Shown piece by piece: positions 22,978 to 34,605 of a DNA stretch of 64,000 bases (position 1 is its first letter; the number at the start of each line of letters is the position of its first letter). The position numbers and the translations under genes are program-made. Below the pieces are notes generated by a model that was not told the DNA's origin, did no database searches, and saw only the letters and a list, made by a program, of their open reading frames with translations. The stretch is from Triatoma infestans (taxonomy: Eukaryota > Arthropoda > Insecta > Hemiptera > Reduviidae): assembly GCA_011037195.1 (NCBI GenBank), contig JAAEAF010014379.1, positions 170,258-234,257 of the forward strand, given 5' to 3'.

Positions 22978-23949
22978 AAGCGGCCTCTACACGGACAATG
23001 ATATTGACAATACCTTAGCATATTGACAATAATATTGACCGTGTAAGGTGAAAACATTGTATTGACGATCGGTATTGACAAGAGTATTGATGGAAATCCG
23101 GATTTTCTGATTTTCGTGTATCAATACTGAGAATTGGAGGGGATATTGACAATAATATTGACCGTGTAGGGGCGGCGCCAATATTTCCATCAATACTCAG
23201 TTTAGTAGTTTTATACAACGTTGAAACTAACCTCAACAACAGTGATACAATACCTTACAAAGGTACTTTGGAAAGATTTGTGTATTAAAATAAAACTTCA
23301 ATCATACATTTTTTTAAAGGTGACTGTAATTTTTTCAAAGTCTTGAAGGACATATATAAAGGTTTCACAGGTTTCTATTACAGCTTTGCTGATAGTTGTT
23401 GGGGACATTATGACTGAAAACTTCAAGTCTTCAAAATTTCTTCCTGTGGCTAAGAACCTCAGGGTTAAGGCTAATCTTTCCATAACACTTATACTTTCTC
23501 TCATATTTCTGTCCTGTCTTTTCAAAAATGGTTCAACCATCTGTAACAGTTTGTTAAAGGTAGGTTTATCCATGCGAAAGTAGTTCTTGAAATCTTCAAC
23601 ATCGCAGAGGCTGATTTCCTTCAAAAGTACTAAATGAGAATATTCATCTCTCTTCTTAAGGCCTTCTTTCATCCAGTGTTTGCGTTTCACTTGACGAGTA
23701 GTGCCAACCGCCAAAATAATAGCTACGCAAGCTTTTGTACGATTATTCATTTTTTGGAAGGGAAAAAACCGAGTAAAACCACGTACATTCATTCTCCTAG
23801 TGGCAGAAGTAGTAATTACTGATCAAAGTTATTGACAAAAATAATGATCTGTAACGTAATGAAGTACTGAGACCGGTTAGCACGAGTATTGATGGTTATA
23901 TTGTCAATACTAATATTGACAATATTATTGACCGTGTAGGGGCCGCTTT
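22978..23949 (-). mobile_element. Harbinger-type DNA transposon with degenerate core
   Basis: Terminal inverted repeats AAGCGGCC(T/C)CTACACGG at 22979 and, inverted, at about 23932-23948, flanked by TTA-like trinucleotides as expected of PIF/Harbinger. Both ends are built from many short attgacaa/aatattg units, so the ends can fold extensively. A second inward copy of the end sequence (cgtgtaggggcggcgcc, about 23161-23178) suggests a short element nested at the left end. Confidence 0.75.
23298..23792 (-). pseudogene. Truncated HARBI1-like transposase (N-terminal half)
   Basis: 164 residues. The start region has RKHWMKEGLKKRDEYSH, then EDFKNYFRMDKPTFNKLL, RLALTLRFLATGRNFEDL and SPTTISKAVIETC. 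This is the well-known N-terminal part of insect HARBI1/ALP1-like nucleases. The DDE catalytic domain that should follow is missing: the frame stops at 23298 and only terminal repeat sequence remains to 22978. The element is therefore non-autonomous. The cap (roughly 30 residues before RKHW) is atypical. Confidence 0.8.
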
Positions 23950-24165
23950 AGGAGCAGTGCGCACAGAGCGCTCTTTAAAATAAAAGAGGAGTTACACATA
24001 TGAGAAAAGCTACATATAGTGTTTTCGAGAGGTTCAAATAAGAGTGTTGTGTAAACGTAAATATTAAACTCTGCTTTCACGAATTGTATCCTGAATATTT
24101 ATCCTTCGTCAAACGAAATCGTAAACTATATAAAATAAACGAAAACATTAAACGAGTGAACAATC

Positions 24166-24400
24166 ATCAGAGACATTTTCCGTGGTAGCCTGCTTCGTTT
24201 GTGGTCATCGACCGGTTTCGGGCGCGTTTCAGAGTGTGAAAACTAACTCTGCTCTATGCAAGTCTGTGTTGTCACACTGTCTGAATAACGCATCCTGAAG
24301 ATGGGCGAACGCCCGAAACCGGTCGATGACCACAAACGAAAGCAGGCTACCACGGAAAATGTCTCTGATGCTTTCCAGCTTTGCGGAACCAACCACCACA
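24166..24400. repeat. Fold-back repeat carrying a hammerhead-like motif
   Basis: 24166-24230 (minus) and 24303-24371 (plus) are inverted copies with the same order of blocks: accggtttcggg, tggtcatcgac, cctgcttcgttt and acattttccgtgg. The minus copy lacks the CTGA...GGGCG segment that the plus copy keeps. The intervening 24230-24290 holds gcaagtctgtgttgtcaca. The same architecture occurs at 36148-36660. Confidence 0.7.
24291..24328 (+). ncRNA. Hammerhead-ribozyme-like motif
   Basis: CATC, then CTGAAGA (core CUGANGA), one extra base, GGGC-loop-GCCC as helix II, GAAA, a minimal CCGG helix III, the cleavage triplet GUC and GATG. CATC and GATG are complementary and form helix I. All invariant core positions fit a type I hammerhead with very short helix III, as described for Penelope-like elements and for dimeric satellite ribozymes. 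The extra base at the foot of helix II is a departure from the strict consensus. Activity is inference. Confidence 0.6.
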
Positions 24401-24879
24401 AGAACTATGGAACGAGTGAACAATCACCTAGCGTTATTTATAACATATTTTATCAAACACAAGTTAATTGCAATAATGAAACAAGTTAGATTGATTTAAA
24501 CTTACAAATGTTAACTTGAACACTTCTTGGCACTCTGAATTTAAAATGCAAGAATAACGTATAGAATGAGTAGTGGAATCGTTTATTGTGATTCCTATGG
24601 TATGAAGTTAGATGTCTTGAAGAGGGCGGAAGTTAGTTTAGAGATTTATGGAAGTTAGTGCTCGAATTATTAATACTGAATTTATAAAAATAGACTATAT
24701 TTTTACAGTAATTTAAAAGTGAAAAATGGTAACTATTAAAATGAAATACTTAGAAATAAATAAGAGATAAACAACAAATAATTTAAAATGATTAAAATAA
24801 ATAAACTAAGATGCACTACTATGAAAATAAGTATAAGTAAAACCTGTATAGGGACGCGGAACTGCTGCTCATATAACGA

Positions 24880-24985
24880 TGTGTAGAATTATCATTAGAT
24901 ATGATAATCTAATGACGTACTGGTCTATAATAATCTACTGACATACTGGAATATAATAATCTACTGACGTGCTGGTATATAATAA
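24880..24985 (+). repeat. Minisatellite, about three 29-bp units
   Basis: Three consecutive units of the form (AT)AATAATCTA(C/A)TGAC(G/A)TACTGG. It is followed by gaccttgattagttcggtgacccg, which resembles the leader of an LTR element, but I find no second LTR. Confidence 0.6.
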
Positions 24986-25761
24986 TCCTCTCTTCCAATG
25001 GGGCGAAGTTTATATTAGTGTTAGCAACACTCACAGCAAGACATCTGTCCTAGTGTGCGACCTTGATTAGTTCGGTGACCCGTGATTTAGGTAAGTGGCC
25101 AGCTTTATCGGTGCTTGCTTTGATGTAAAGTACTGACCCTTGTATTGAGAAGGGGCTTTGTTGTTTGGCCGCGTCCTTGTCTTGAAGACAGCAGCCGGCT
25201 AGGCCACTAGTCATAAATTATCTTTTATTGCTGCCATCCTTTGTGAAGATAGCAGCTGGCTGGAACCACTTTGACATTGCTATGACATGTGTCATTAGTC
25301 ATTACAAATGCAACGAATATTACTGGGTGAATGCTTTGGAATAGACTGATGGAATAATACTCTTCTTGATAGTTTAAAACCTGCCCTTTATATTTGAATT
25401 CTAGAAGGTGTTAAAAGACAAAGAGTGGCCGAGTTCTCCAACCTCTCTTGTAAAAGTGTCTTGTACCTAGGCCCTTTGTCTAGGGATCTCGTTGACCTCA
25501 GATTAATAGTCCCTAACAGTTCTAAGTTCATTTCATTGCACTGAAATACACTTTATTTTAAAGTTAAATTCACTAAAACATTTTCTCAAAATTATTTCAA
25601 TTTTCCCATTTGCTTCTTCCACTACAGCGGTAATAAAAAAATCATAGTGAATATTATGACAAATCAAAAATATAAATAAGTCTGAAATTTTATTAATAAA
25701 TGGTTATAAAAATAAATACATTATATTACTTATCCAAGTTATATTAAATAAATACTTCTAG

Positions 25762-26010
25762 TTAGGAGGCTGTGGCATTTTCAAAGTATATTTTATAAGT
25801 TAAATGACCTGCATCAAACTTTCTGCCTTGGGTACTGTATGAGTATGCTATATATGTTTGTGGACAACATAATGATTCAGCACTCAGGCAAGTTCCAATT
25901 TTTGTTATTTCGTAATATTTAAGGTAACCATCTGTTTTTGCACGGACAAGTTTTTCTACAATAATCCGTTTTACTCGCGTAATTTTTTTTTTTTTTGTAA
26001 TTTTTTTCAA
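25762..26010 (-). CDS. Unidentified ORF, possible 3' exon
   Basis: Ends in TAA after a frame of about 70 unbroken residues: TRVKRIIVEKLVRAKTDGY, then YYEITKIGTCLSAESLCCPQ, AYSYSTQGRKFDAGH and IYFENATAS. The composition (three Cys, balanced charges) is less A/T-driven than neighbouring noise ORFs. There is no ATG; a poly(A) tract in the frame precedes it. I do not recognise the protein. It may be a terminal exon or a transposon remnant. Confidence 0.3.
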   Translation of the reverse strand: MKKITKKKKITRVKRIIVEKLVRAKTDGYLKYYEITKIGTCLSAESLCCPQTYIAYSYSTQGRKFDAGHLTYKIYFENATAS

Positions 26011-26520
26011 ATATTTCCATAAAAGATTTTAATGGGCAATTTTATTATTTTATACAGCTTCCATTTTTATCAATTCAGTTAAGATCAACTAAATATCATT
26101 TTTAAAATATTCCAAATTTGAAAGAAATTTGACAATATGCAGCTGAGAAATTTAATAAAAAAAAATGTATTGTGTGATTGGTTCATACTAATCATTTTTT
26201 TAAATAAATATAGAATTAATTATGCCGAAGAAAAAATAAATAAATAAATTGAAACTATTACATTTATATTTTATCCAAAGTAGGGATGTATTTCAAGGCA
26301 GGTTAGTTAAACAATAGGGTTAATTGAAAACACACTAAGTCTGAAGGCCGTTACTTTCCATCTACAATGTTATTAAACTAATTATTTAAAAATGATGGCA
26401 AATAATTATTTAAAAAAAAAAAAATTATGTAATTACATTTATTACATAATTACTTTCTAATGTAATTCTTAAAAATTTCTAAAAATATGATCTTGATTTT
26501 TTTTTTTTTTTTTTTTTATT

Positions 26521-26930
26521 ACTTTCTCTTACTCCTAGCAAAAATACATGTTTTGGGGCCTGTTTACGAAAAGATGTTTTTAACAACGTCTTCTGTCTAT
26601 GTGTGTAAACAGAATATCTCAAACACAAATTCTTGCAGGAAGCTCAAATTTAGTATTTCCCCGTTTAGCATCAACACCGCATCAAAAGCCGGAAGATTTC
26701 GGGCAAAATCCATCATCAACTGAATGTACCATTTTATTGAATGGTTTTTTTTATTTTTATTCAGTTTTTGTGATTTTTCTCAAAAACGAATCCAGCGATT
26801 TTCTTTAAACATGGTTTATCAACTACATATACAAAGAGCTACAACATTTATTTGTAACTTTTCTCCAGGAGAATTCATTTAAGGGTACTTTTGGGGGAGG
26901 GGTAGGGTTAGGTTTTCCTATAAAGTGCCT
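26521..26930 (-). mobile_element. HINE-like repeat, partial copy (c)
   Basis: Begins ACTTTCTCTTACTCCTAG after a T run and carries the GTGTGTAAACAG segment, gattttctttaaac and the G-rich block ttttgggggaggggtaggg at about 26889-26907. It is cut off at about 26930 where LINE sequence starts. Confidence 0.75.
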
Positions 26931-27970
26931 TAAACAAACAAGAATAGTCATCCACCCGTATGGGGGATACAAAGAATATGATGTATTAGAGAAATTCCAA
27001 CGTTTCGCGATTAAAAGAATACTTTCCCTCCCAAATAATACCCCAAACTATGCCTTATATTTGGAGACTAAACTTGAAGTCTTGTATTTGTATACATTTA
27101 AATTACATTCTTCATTTATTGTCAAAACAATCAGCAATTTTAATAAACTGGCCTATATAGTTACGTTAGAGTGTATTAGGTTGAGAAATGGGTGGCTTCA
27201 AACCTGGATAGATAAAGCACATGAATTTTCAATTCAGCTAAATGTAGATAATTTCAATGTAGATTCTGCTAAACATTTTGTAGCTTTGCTGTCTCGGAAA
27301 AAATGAGAGTGAATCATTGGGATACTTTTCTAGCTAATATGTTGGCCTCGAAGTTTCATCTCGTCTAAAAGCGGCTCGATCATAATCTGGAAAATATATT
27401 CGCCAAATTTAGTATTTACAAAGTTAGTCTGTTTTTCAAATTGAGATCTGAGATGATGGACTTCAATTATCAACCATGGAGATAAAACTTCAATTATAAT
27501 TGCTCACTCTGTAATTTAAATACCTATGAAAGTGTGGCTCACTTTCTGGGTGAATGCCCGATTTTGTCGCGTTACCGTTTAGAGTGTTTTGGATCCAGAA
27601 ATCTAACTCTGGATAATTATACAGCCATTCTTAATGGTGAAAATTGGAACCTTTTATACAAATATTGTTACAAAGCGATGTCTTATAGGAAGTTTTTACT
27701 GAGTGAATTTAATTTAATTACAACTAGATGGATAAGATTAAATTTTTACTTTGTTAGTTTGTTTCATAGCTTCATTAAATATGATTGTATTTTTAGTTCA
27801 AAAATTGAATGTTATTTTCTTTTTTAAACACAGTTTTTTTTTCTTTTTGGATAAATTAGTTATTAGTCAACTCGACAGACGGACTATTGTCCAGTGTATA
27901 TTAATGTAAATATTAATCATTTTTGTATTTCTTTTGGTAAAAATAAAACATTATTAATTATTATTAGTTA
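26931..27970 (+). pseudogene. LINE ORF2 C-terminal fragment
   Basis: Frames read VLEKFQRFAIKRILSLPNNT, PNYALYLETKLEVL and, further on, a Cys-His knuckle CSLC/AHFLGECPILSRYR. This is the usual layout after the RT domain in RTE/CR1/Jockey-like elements. It carries frameshifts and stops (near 27305). It ends in a 3' tail of ATTATT repeats at about 27950-27967. Confidence 0.75.
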
Positions 27971-28316
27971 TCCACCTCACCCACCTTGGTCGTAAATTTG
28001 TCCAAAACAACCTTTTACAGAATCTGCAAGGAAGGAAAAGGATTTAGACGAAGAAATTAAACTTGAATGATTGCGATTTTCTCCTTCACAGCACGTTCAA
28101 CTTGATGTGTACTTTACCATTAGCTCCATTACCTTTGAGTAAACATAATTTACTCGAAAGTACATACTTTCAAATTAAAGAAGAATTTGTAAAAGACGGA
28201 ATGGAATTTTCCGCTAACATGTCAACCACCAAATTAGCCCTCAGGTTTGGGGTTAATTATACAGGTACAGGTCAGGTACAGGTTTGGAGTACCAGTTTCG
28301 TACAGAGATCGTATTA

Positions 28317-28706
28317 TCACTTCTTCCCAGACGCTACGCCAACTTTAGCTTTCTTTGTTCCTCGTACTTTCTTCATTCTGTTCTTTCGCTCATTCCTCTG
28401 TTTGCGTGTCTTCTTTTCATAAAGTCCATGTCTTGCTAATCAATGTTTTGGCTCAAATTTCTTGGCAAAAATCTAGTGTATCATAAATAAGAGCAAAGTC
28501 TGATGGGTTTCCTCCACCAAAATTGGTTCTGAAGCCAAAACAGAATACTACGTCTGGAGTCACTTTATACATCTTGGCTAGATTTTTCAGCTTTTTTTAA
28601 CACTAGGCTGATCTGGATGTGTTACATCAATAACCATTTGTTTTCTGCATAGCAGACGTTTTGTCAGAAACTTTCTTGTTTTTATGGTAACTGTTCCTTC
28701 AGTCAT
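28317..28706 (-). pseudogene. RpS24: RpS24 processed pseudogene
   Basis: Intronless copy of ribosomal protein S24. The start reads [36 protein letters not shown]; after a frameshift [22 protein letters not shown] and [10 protein letters not shown]; after another [34 protein letters not shown] sequence, SGKK and TGA at 28317. At least two frameshifts and a stop in place of an Arg codon disable it. No introns are present, which points to retroposition by a LINE. The plus-strand ORF over the same bases is a shadow. Confidence 0.9.
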
Positions 28707-30097
28707 TTTGAAAAAAATGATAAACCAAAAATCGAAGGTTTTTTTTCCTTCCGGTTAACCAAGTTTCTTGGATTTTTCCATGCAATCAATTTTTACAACA
28801 CCATAAAATATCGACAACAAACATCGATAAATCAATGCAATGAAAATGGTTTTTCAAAATAAATAAATAAAAAAGAGAAAATTGGCTGATATTTATCTAA
28901 CACTGTAAACCTGTATGAAAAATATAATGATCTCATCAGGAAATTAACTCGTACAAGATAATACATATGTACATATATATACAAAGAGAAACTCAAGACG
29001 TGAAAAATCGCCTACCACATTTTGTGAGAAAACTAAAGCTGTAATTTAATTAATGCTAAAAACTGTTTAAATAAGATTTAAGATTTTTGTTATAAATTTT
29101 TATTTAAATAAAGTTTTTTTTCATCTTTCTCAAAATTTTGTTTATAATTTATATATTTATTTATTTTACCAAAATGTGACAATTAATTGGGACGGAGGAA
29201 GTATTAATTGTAAAATATATATATTATATGACTTGCTGTTTTGTAAATATATTTACAAATGAAAGAATAAATTCAATTAATATATAATTGAGAATTGGTT
29301 GCTTCTAAATTCATAATATTTGAATTTCCAATACGTTGTATACAGATGTACAAACAAATGATAATTAAGTTTCAGGCAACACTGCTTTTAGCACTCAGCT
29401 AAAGAATACTAAGTTGGTATAAATTTGAATAAAACAATCTTTAAACTTAAGGAAAAGGAAATAAATAGAAAAAAAAAAAAACCTTAACAACACAGAATAT
29501 TAAAACAAAATAGGTTTTAGTATTTTATGTTTATACTTTTTGTAACATAAGGAATTTAAATCTTAGTTTATAAAACTGGCTTTAGCCAAGAGGGGATAAG
29601 TACTAAGTTGATCCCCCCCCATTCGGCATTATTAGGTCATATTCCACACTTTTTCAAGTATGAATTTAAAACTCTTGTTTTGAAGCAATAGAAACTCTTG
29701 GTTGATAATGGTGTCAATTCTAAAGGAAGATATAAAAGAAGGAAAGGGATTTTCGGTTAGTTTTGCGGAATTTATGACGTTGAATTACACATATTTTATG
29801 GAGTTAATGTAATTGGAGCGCTCTTGTGGACAACAATGTAACTACTACTCTACTTTCATGTCTGGGTTGATAGGTTGGTAAACTTGTTTGTACCTACCAC
29901 ATTCCACCTCTATATTCTGAATTGATAAAGACGGGTGATTATTTGTTTACACCGGATTTTTGTTTATAATTTTTTTTTTTTTCTTAGTAAGAAATTTTAA
30001 GTTGTAGAAATCTAATCTAATTGCCACAACAAATTATATTTTAACTGAGGAAGAAAATTTTTATAATGTTCCACTTCATACATACAAATATAAAAAA
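28707..30097. other. A+T-rich stretch, nothing recognised
   Basis: No coding signal on either strand. It contains a TA-rich segment near 29210-29300 and a homopolymer C run at about 29613. Confidence 0.5.
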
Positions 30098-30780
30098 TCT
30101 GGTGTGAAACATTCACACAACTTTCTCTTACTCCAGTTCTCAAAATTATAATTGACAAATTTTATAGTTTGTGTACCAAATTTAATGAAATTTGTCGAAA
30201 ACTGAAAAAAACTATTCAGTAAAAGCGCACTTCCGGTTTACTGATTTTCTTCACACCCGTAATTTTGGCCAACTATTTATTTCTAATTAATTTCATTTGG
30301 ATGATAGAGTTGTATAATCAAGTATGATACCACTTTAGAGGAAGGTGTAACCCTACCCCTCTCCTAAAAGTGCCCTTAAATGAATTTTCTCAGAGAAATG
30401 TTTTATATAAAAGTTGTAGCTCCTTGTATATGTAGTTGATGTACCAAGTTTAAAGAAAATCCTTGGATCCGTTTTTGAGAAAAACGCAAAAAAGTAAAAA
30501 AGTCAACTAGTAAAGTGGTACTTCCAGATGAGGAATTTTGACAGATAACGCACAGTCAGATCGCATGGTGATACCTAAACGAAATATTAAGTTTCAGTTT
30601 TCTACGGTTTTTCGTTTTTGAGCTATGCTGTTCACATAACACACACACACACACAAACCATTTGCTAAAAACCACTTTTTGGACTCAGGGGGACCTCAAA
30701 ACGGATATTTCCGGTGAAAACTCGATATCGAAAATTTGACACGATTACAATACTTCCTCTCACTAGGAGTAAGAGAAAGT
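30098..30780 (+). mobile_element. HINE-like repeat, two-module copy (d)
   Basis: Complete from TCTGGTGTGAAACATTCACAC (preceded by an A run) to CACTAGGAGTAAGAGAAAGT (followed by AAAA). Blocks in order: cacttccggtttactgattt; aaccctacccctctcctaaaagtg; the tactt ccagatgaggaatt remnant; gttcacataacacacacac; tcgatatcgaaaatttgacacg. One about 300-bp module is missing compared with copies f, g and i. Confidence 0.85.
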
Positions 30781-30879
30781 AAAAACTACATAGACTTGGT
30801 GATAAAGTCCTGAATTGATTAAAATAAAAATTAGGTATTACAATAAAACGCGTCTTGAAATGAAGCAAGGTTTATAGGA

Positions 30880-31542
30880 CCTAGTAAGAGGAAGTATTAC
30901 AATCGTGTCAAATTTTCGATATCGAGTTTTCACCGGAAATATCCGTTTTGAGGTCCCCTGAGTCCAAAAAAGTGGTTTTTAGCAAATTGTCTGTGTGTGT
31001 ATGTGAACAGCATAGCTCAAACACGAAAAACCGTAGAAAGTTGAAACATGATATTCCATTTAGGTATCACCATGGCATCTGACAGTGGGTCATCTGTCAA
31101 ACTTCCTCAACCGGAAGTACAATTTTACTTGTTTTTTTTTTTTACTTTTTTGGGTTTTTCTCAAAAATGGCTCAGACGATTTTCTTCAAACTTGGTATAT
31201 CAACTACACATACAACGTGCTACAACTTTTACTTAAAACATTTCTCTGGGAAAATTTATTTAAGGGCACTTTTGGAGGAGAGGTGGGGTTATGTTTTCCT
31301 CTAAAGTGCTATCATAGGTTGATTATACAACAATTCTATCATCCAAACAAAATTAATTAGAAATAAATAGATGGCCAAAATTCCGAGTTTTAAGAAAATT
31401 AGTAAACCGGAAGAACCGCTTTTACTGAACAGTTGTTTTAGTTTTCGACGAATTTCAATAAATTTGGTACACAAACTAAAATTTGTCAATTATAATTTTG
31501 AGAACTGGAGTAAGAGAAAGTTGTGTGAATGTTCACAACAGA
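30880..31542 (-). mobile_element. HINE-like repeat, two-module copy (e)
   Basis: Inverted relative to copy d and separated from it by about 100 bp, with stem-loop ends facing inward. The outermost ACTTTCTCTTACTC of the stem-loop end is missing. It runs to ggagtaagagaaagttgtgtgaatgttcacaaca and a T run. Confidence 0.85.
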
Positions 31543-31696
31543 TTTTTTTTTAAACCAAATGAGGTGCAGTATTACCAACTGCCCATTACACTTTTCCCTA
31601 ACAAGTATATTCACTCGATTTGCTAAATTGCCAACCTCATTATCTTCTCTAATCTTCCTTACAAGTAGTAACTATCTCATAGTAATGCCACAACTA

Positions 31697-32540
31697 CGAG
31701 GGTCAGTCATTCAATAAGTAACGAAACAATCGCTGTAGCTCAGAAACGGTTTGTTTAATCAAAACAATAGTTTCAGTGCGTCAATCAGTTCCTCAATCAG
31801 CTGTTCGAGAAAGTATTTGGTAAACATAACCTCAAAAGTATTCAGTTAACAATGGCGAGTCCGCTCGAGCATTGCATCTCGGAAGAACAACGCTCAGTGA
31901 TTAGATTTTTAGTTACAGAGGGTATTAAAGATATTGAAATCCACGAAGAATATTGAAAGTGAACGGGAATAATTGTAAGTGTCTGTGACGAGCAACGAAG
32001 TAGGCGGACGGTTAAAGTTGCAACTACCTCCATCGAATTTCGCATTAATGCGTTAATTCAGGACAACAGGCGTATTGCTGTTGAACTGATAGCTGAAGAA
32101 GTGCACGCGAGCGTTGGAACTGTCCATAACATGATTCAGAATAAGTTCAATACAAGAAAACTTGTGCGAGATGGGTTCCAAGACAATTTACGGACGCCTA
32201 CAATATAACCGAGAAAAAGTGGGGTGGGAGATCCTTCCATATCCCTCCTACACTCCGACCTCGCCCCATCTCGGACTTCCATTTGTTTGGACCCCTTAAA
32301 GAGGCTCTACGTGGAAAACATTTTCAATCCAATGAAGAAGTTAAAAATCAAGTGCAAAAGTGGCTTCGAGATCAACCCAAAGAATTTTATGCTAAGGGCA
32401 TACACAAATTAGAAGAACGATGGGAAAAATGTATAAATGTTGCTAGGGACTATGTTGAAAAGTAGCCAAAGTTTTGTATTGATTAAATAAATAGTTTTTG
32501 AGTTACTGCGATTTGTCTCGTTACTTATTGAATGGCCTAG
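31697..32540 (+). mobile_element. Internally deleted mariner element
   Basis: TA dinucleotides flank terminal inverted repeats that share CATTCAATAAGTAACGA at 31708 and, inverted, at about 32516-32532. The length of 844 bp is well below the 1.3 kb of full mariners. The terminal sequence and the transposase belong to one mariner subfamily that is widespread in insects. Confidence 0.85.
31852..32465 (+). pseudogene. Mariner transposase remnant
   Basis: The N-terminal region reads MASPLEHCISEEQRSVIRFL and a frame-shifted helix-turn-helix segment AEEVHASVGTVHNMI. The middle with the first two catalytic Asp residues is deleted at about 32210. The C-terminus reads LFGPLKEALRGKHFQSNEE, then LEERWEKCINVARDYVEK and TAG. 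Stops and frameshifts also occur, so it is not functional. Confidence 0.85.
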
Positions 32541-32957
32541 TATTTGGTTGTATGCTTACTTGATGGCGTATCACTTTCACTGTTTCATTTCAGTAAAATG
32601 TACGGATAACTATTTCGAAATTTGCAATATATATTATCATTGCTTAATATTTTTTTTACACTCTGCATTATAAAAGGGTCACACACTAATTAAAGGCCTT
32701 ATAGCAAGTGCTGTAAGATCGTAGTAAAATCCTGACCACTTTGAGATTTTCATACATCGTCACGAGTCAAATTATTAAAAGTTCGTGTAGAGAGTTTACT
32801 TCAACGCAATGTTTCTGTTATAACTGTGCCAGTAATAAAATACAAGATTTATTTGGCATGAAGAACATGATTTTTGGGAATTATTGAGTGGATTGATACG
32901 CTCAACTTTCACCATCTACATAACAGAATCAATATAATTAACTGTGATATAATAATT

Positions 32958-33150
32958 AGGGGAGGGATTAGCTAAGTGGTTAGCGGGTTGGATTCCCACG
33001 CGGAGGTCCTGGGTTCGAGTCCAGTGCTGCCCTTAAATTTGTTTCTTCCGGGAGAAGGCTCCGGGCGCTAATGACCATAGATGTTGTAGCACCTTAAATA
33101 ATTCCAAGTTTGGAGACAATCCGGAAATACGACTTTTTGTTGTCTAATTA
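32958..33150 (+). repeat. tRNA-derived SINE, family 1
   Basis: Head with box A TAGCTAAGTGGTTAGCG and box B GGTTCGAGTCC, then TGCCCTTAAATTTGTTTCTTCC and a body with gaaggctccgggcgctaatgacca. Shortest member of the family in the window. Confidence 0.8.
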
Positions 33151-34605
33151 TATATAGAAGGCACATTTTCAGTTATATGTGATATTTGTAACTGGATAAT
33201 ACCTGTATAAATAAATACGAGTAAATCAATCAAACCAATGTAAGTTGCACTAAGAGAAAGTTCGTGTGTGTGTGTCACACCACGTGTTTTGTCGTGGCAA
33301 TTGCACGTACTTAACCAAGTTGTTTTCTTTTTTGTTTACTTTGTTTAAATAAAATTTAAAACTGATTGCATATACGATCTATTAATCTTGATCTTCCCGG
33401 AATTTATTATGGTATGAAGCTGAAAGTAGTTGTTCGCACAAACATATGGAACCAAATATGGCCGACCGAAATCGGTTCAGTGATTAATAATTATAGAAAT
33501 TAATATAACCAACAATCATATTATTACTGTTTCAAAATGAGAAAAAAAGGAGAAGTTAAATTGGGATTGTCTAATAATTATCTTAATCGCTGTTACTCCA
33601 TTACATTCCCATTTGCAATTCAATGGTTCGAGGCCTTCATGATATAGAACGTTTGAAAGAAGGCTGAATTTAACATTTGCTAATACAAAATGTTAGAATT
33701 ATAACAAAACTAATGATACTTATTAGGACTGTAAAAATTGAAAAAAATAAATAAATAAACGCTAGTGTATAAAGATATAAAATTTTTAGGCCGCGAATAA
33801 AAGTGAAAAAGGCCGCATGCGGCTTTAAGGTCCCGTCCTAAGTTGGCTTAATAAATTCTTCCATTTACATTTTTCTCAGTTTTCTGAAGCTTAATTTAAA
33901 TTTGATATAATAATTATAAATATAAATATAAACAGGGGACCTGTAAGTTTTAATAGTAGGATAGTACTCTGAATGAAATGTAACGAGACTTTTATTTTAT
34001 TGAGTGGGGGGAATGGAACATTTCAATCCCGAATGAGTGCCGAACGTTTACGGAAACAGTCGAACCCAGTTAACTACATTTTATTATTTTAATATTATTG
34101 TCAAAAATCATATTATGTGTTTGAATTATTTATTAATTTAACTTTCTTTTTATTTGGACTAGTATTATAATAATAATAATTAAGTATAGCGTACAATATA
34201 TAATGTACAACTTATAATCAGATATTTTATTTTATTTTTTGGTTTAAAATATTGTTGTGTATAATTTAAATTGTTTTATTTCTTCATTATTCCATGCTTC
34301 GTAGAAAGAAAACCATAAAACATTTTCAATGCTTGACATTTTCGTTGAAAATCATATTTTTAAGTTTAGGTGGAGAGATAGAAGGTATGCTTTTCTCAGA
34401 CAAGTCATTTTATTAAATTTCCGATTCTTCCATTGTTATAAAATTGAAGACAAGAAAACATTTAATAGTATTTAAGTTTGAAGAATTTTATAATTCTGTA
34501 AACTGCAGTATGATTAAGTTGTGTTTATAAAAATACAAGTTAAAAGGATGGTCACCACCTCGAAACAACCATCTTACAAACAAAATGTGGTGTCATACTT
34601 TCCCT

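Noticed and set aside
24291..24489. Plus-strand ORF starting MGERPKPVDDHKRK
   Set aside because: Lies over the hammerhead-like repeat and is repeated in decayed form elsewhere without frame conservation.
28063..28422. 119-residue plus-strand ORF
   Set aside because: Its second half is the antisense shadow of the RpS24 pseudogene; the first half has no recognised similarity.
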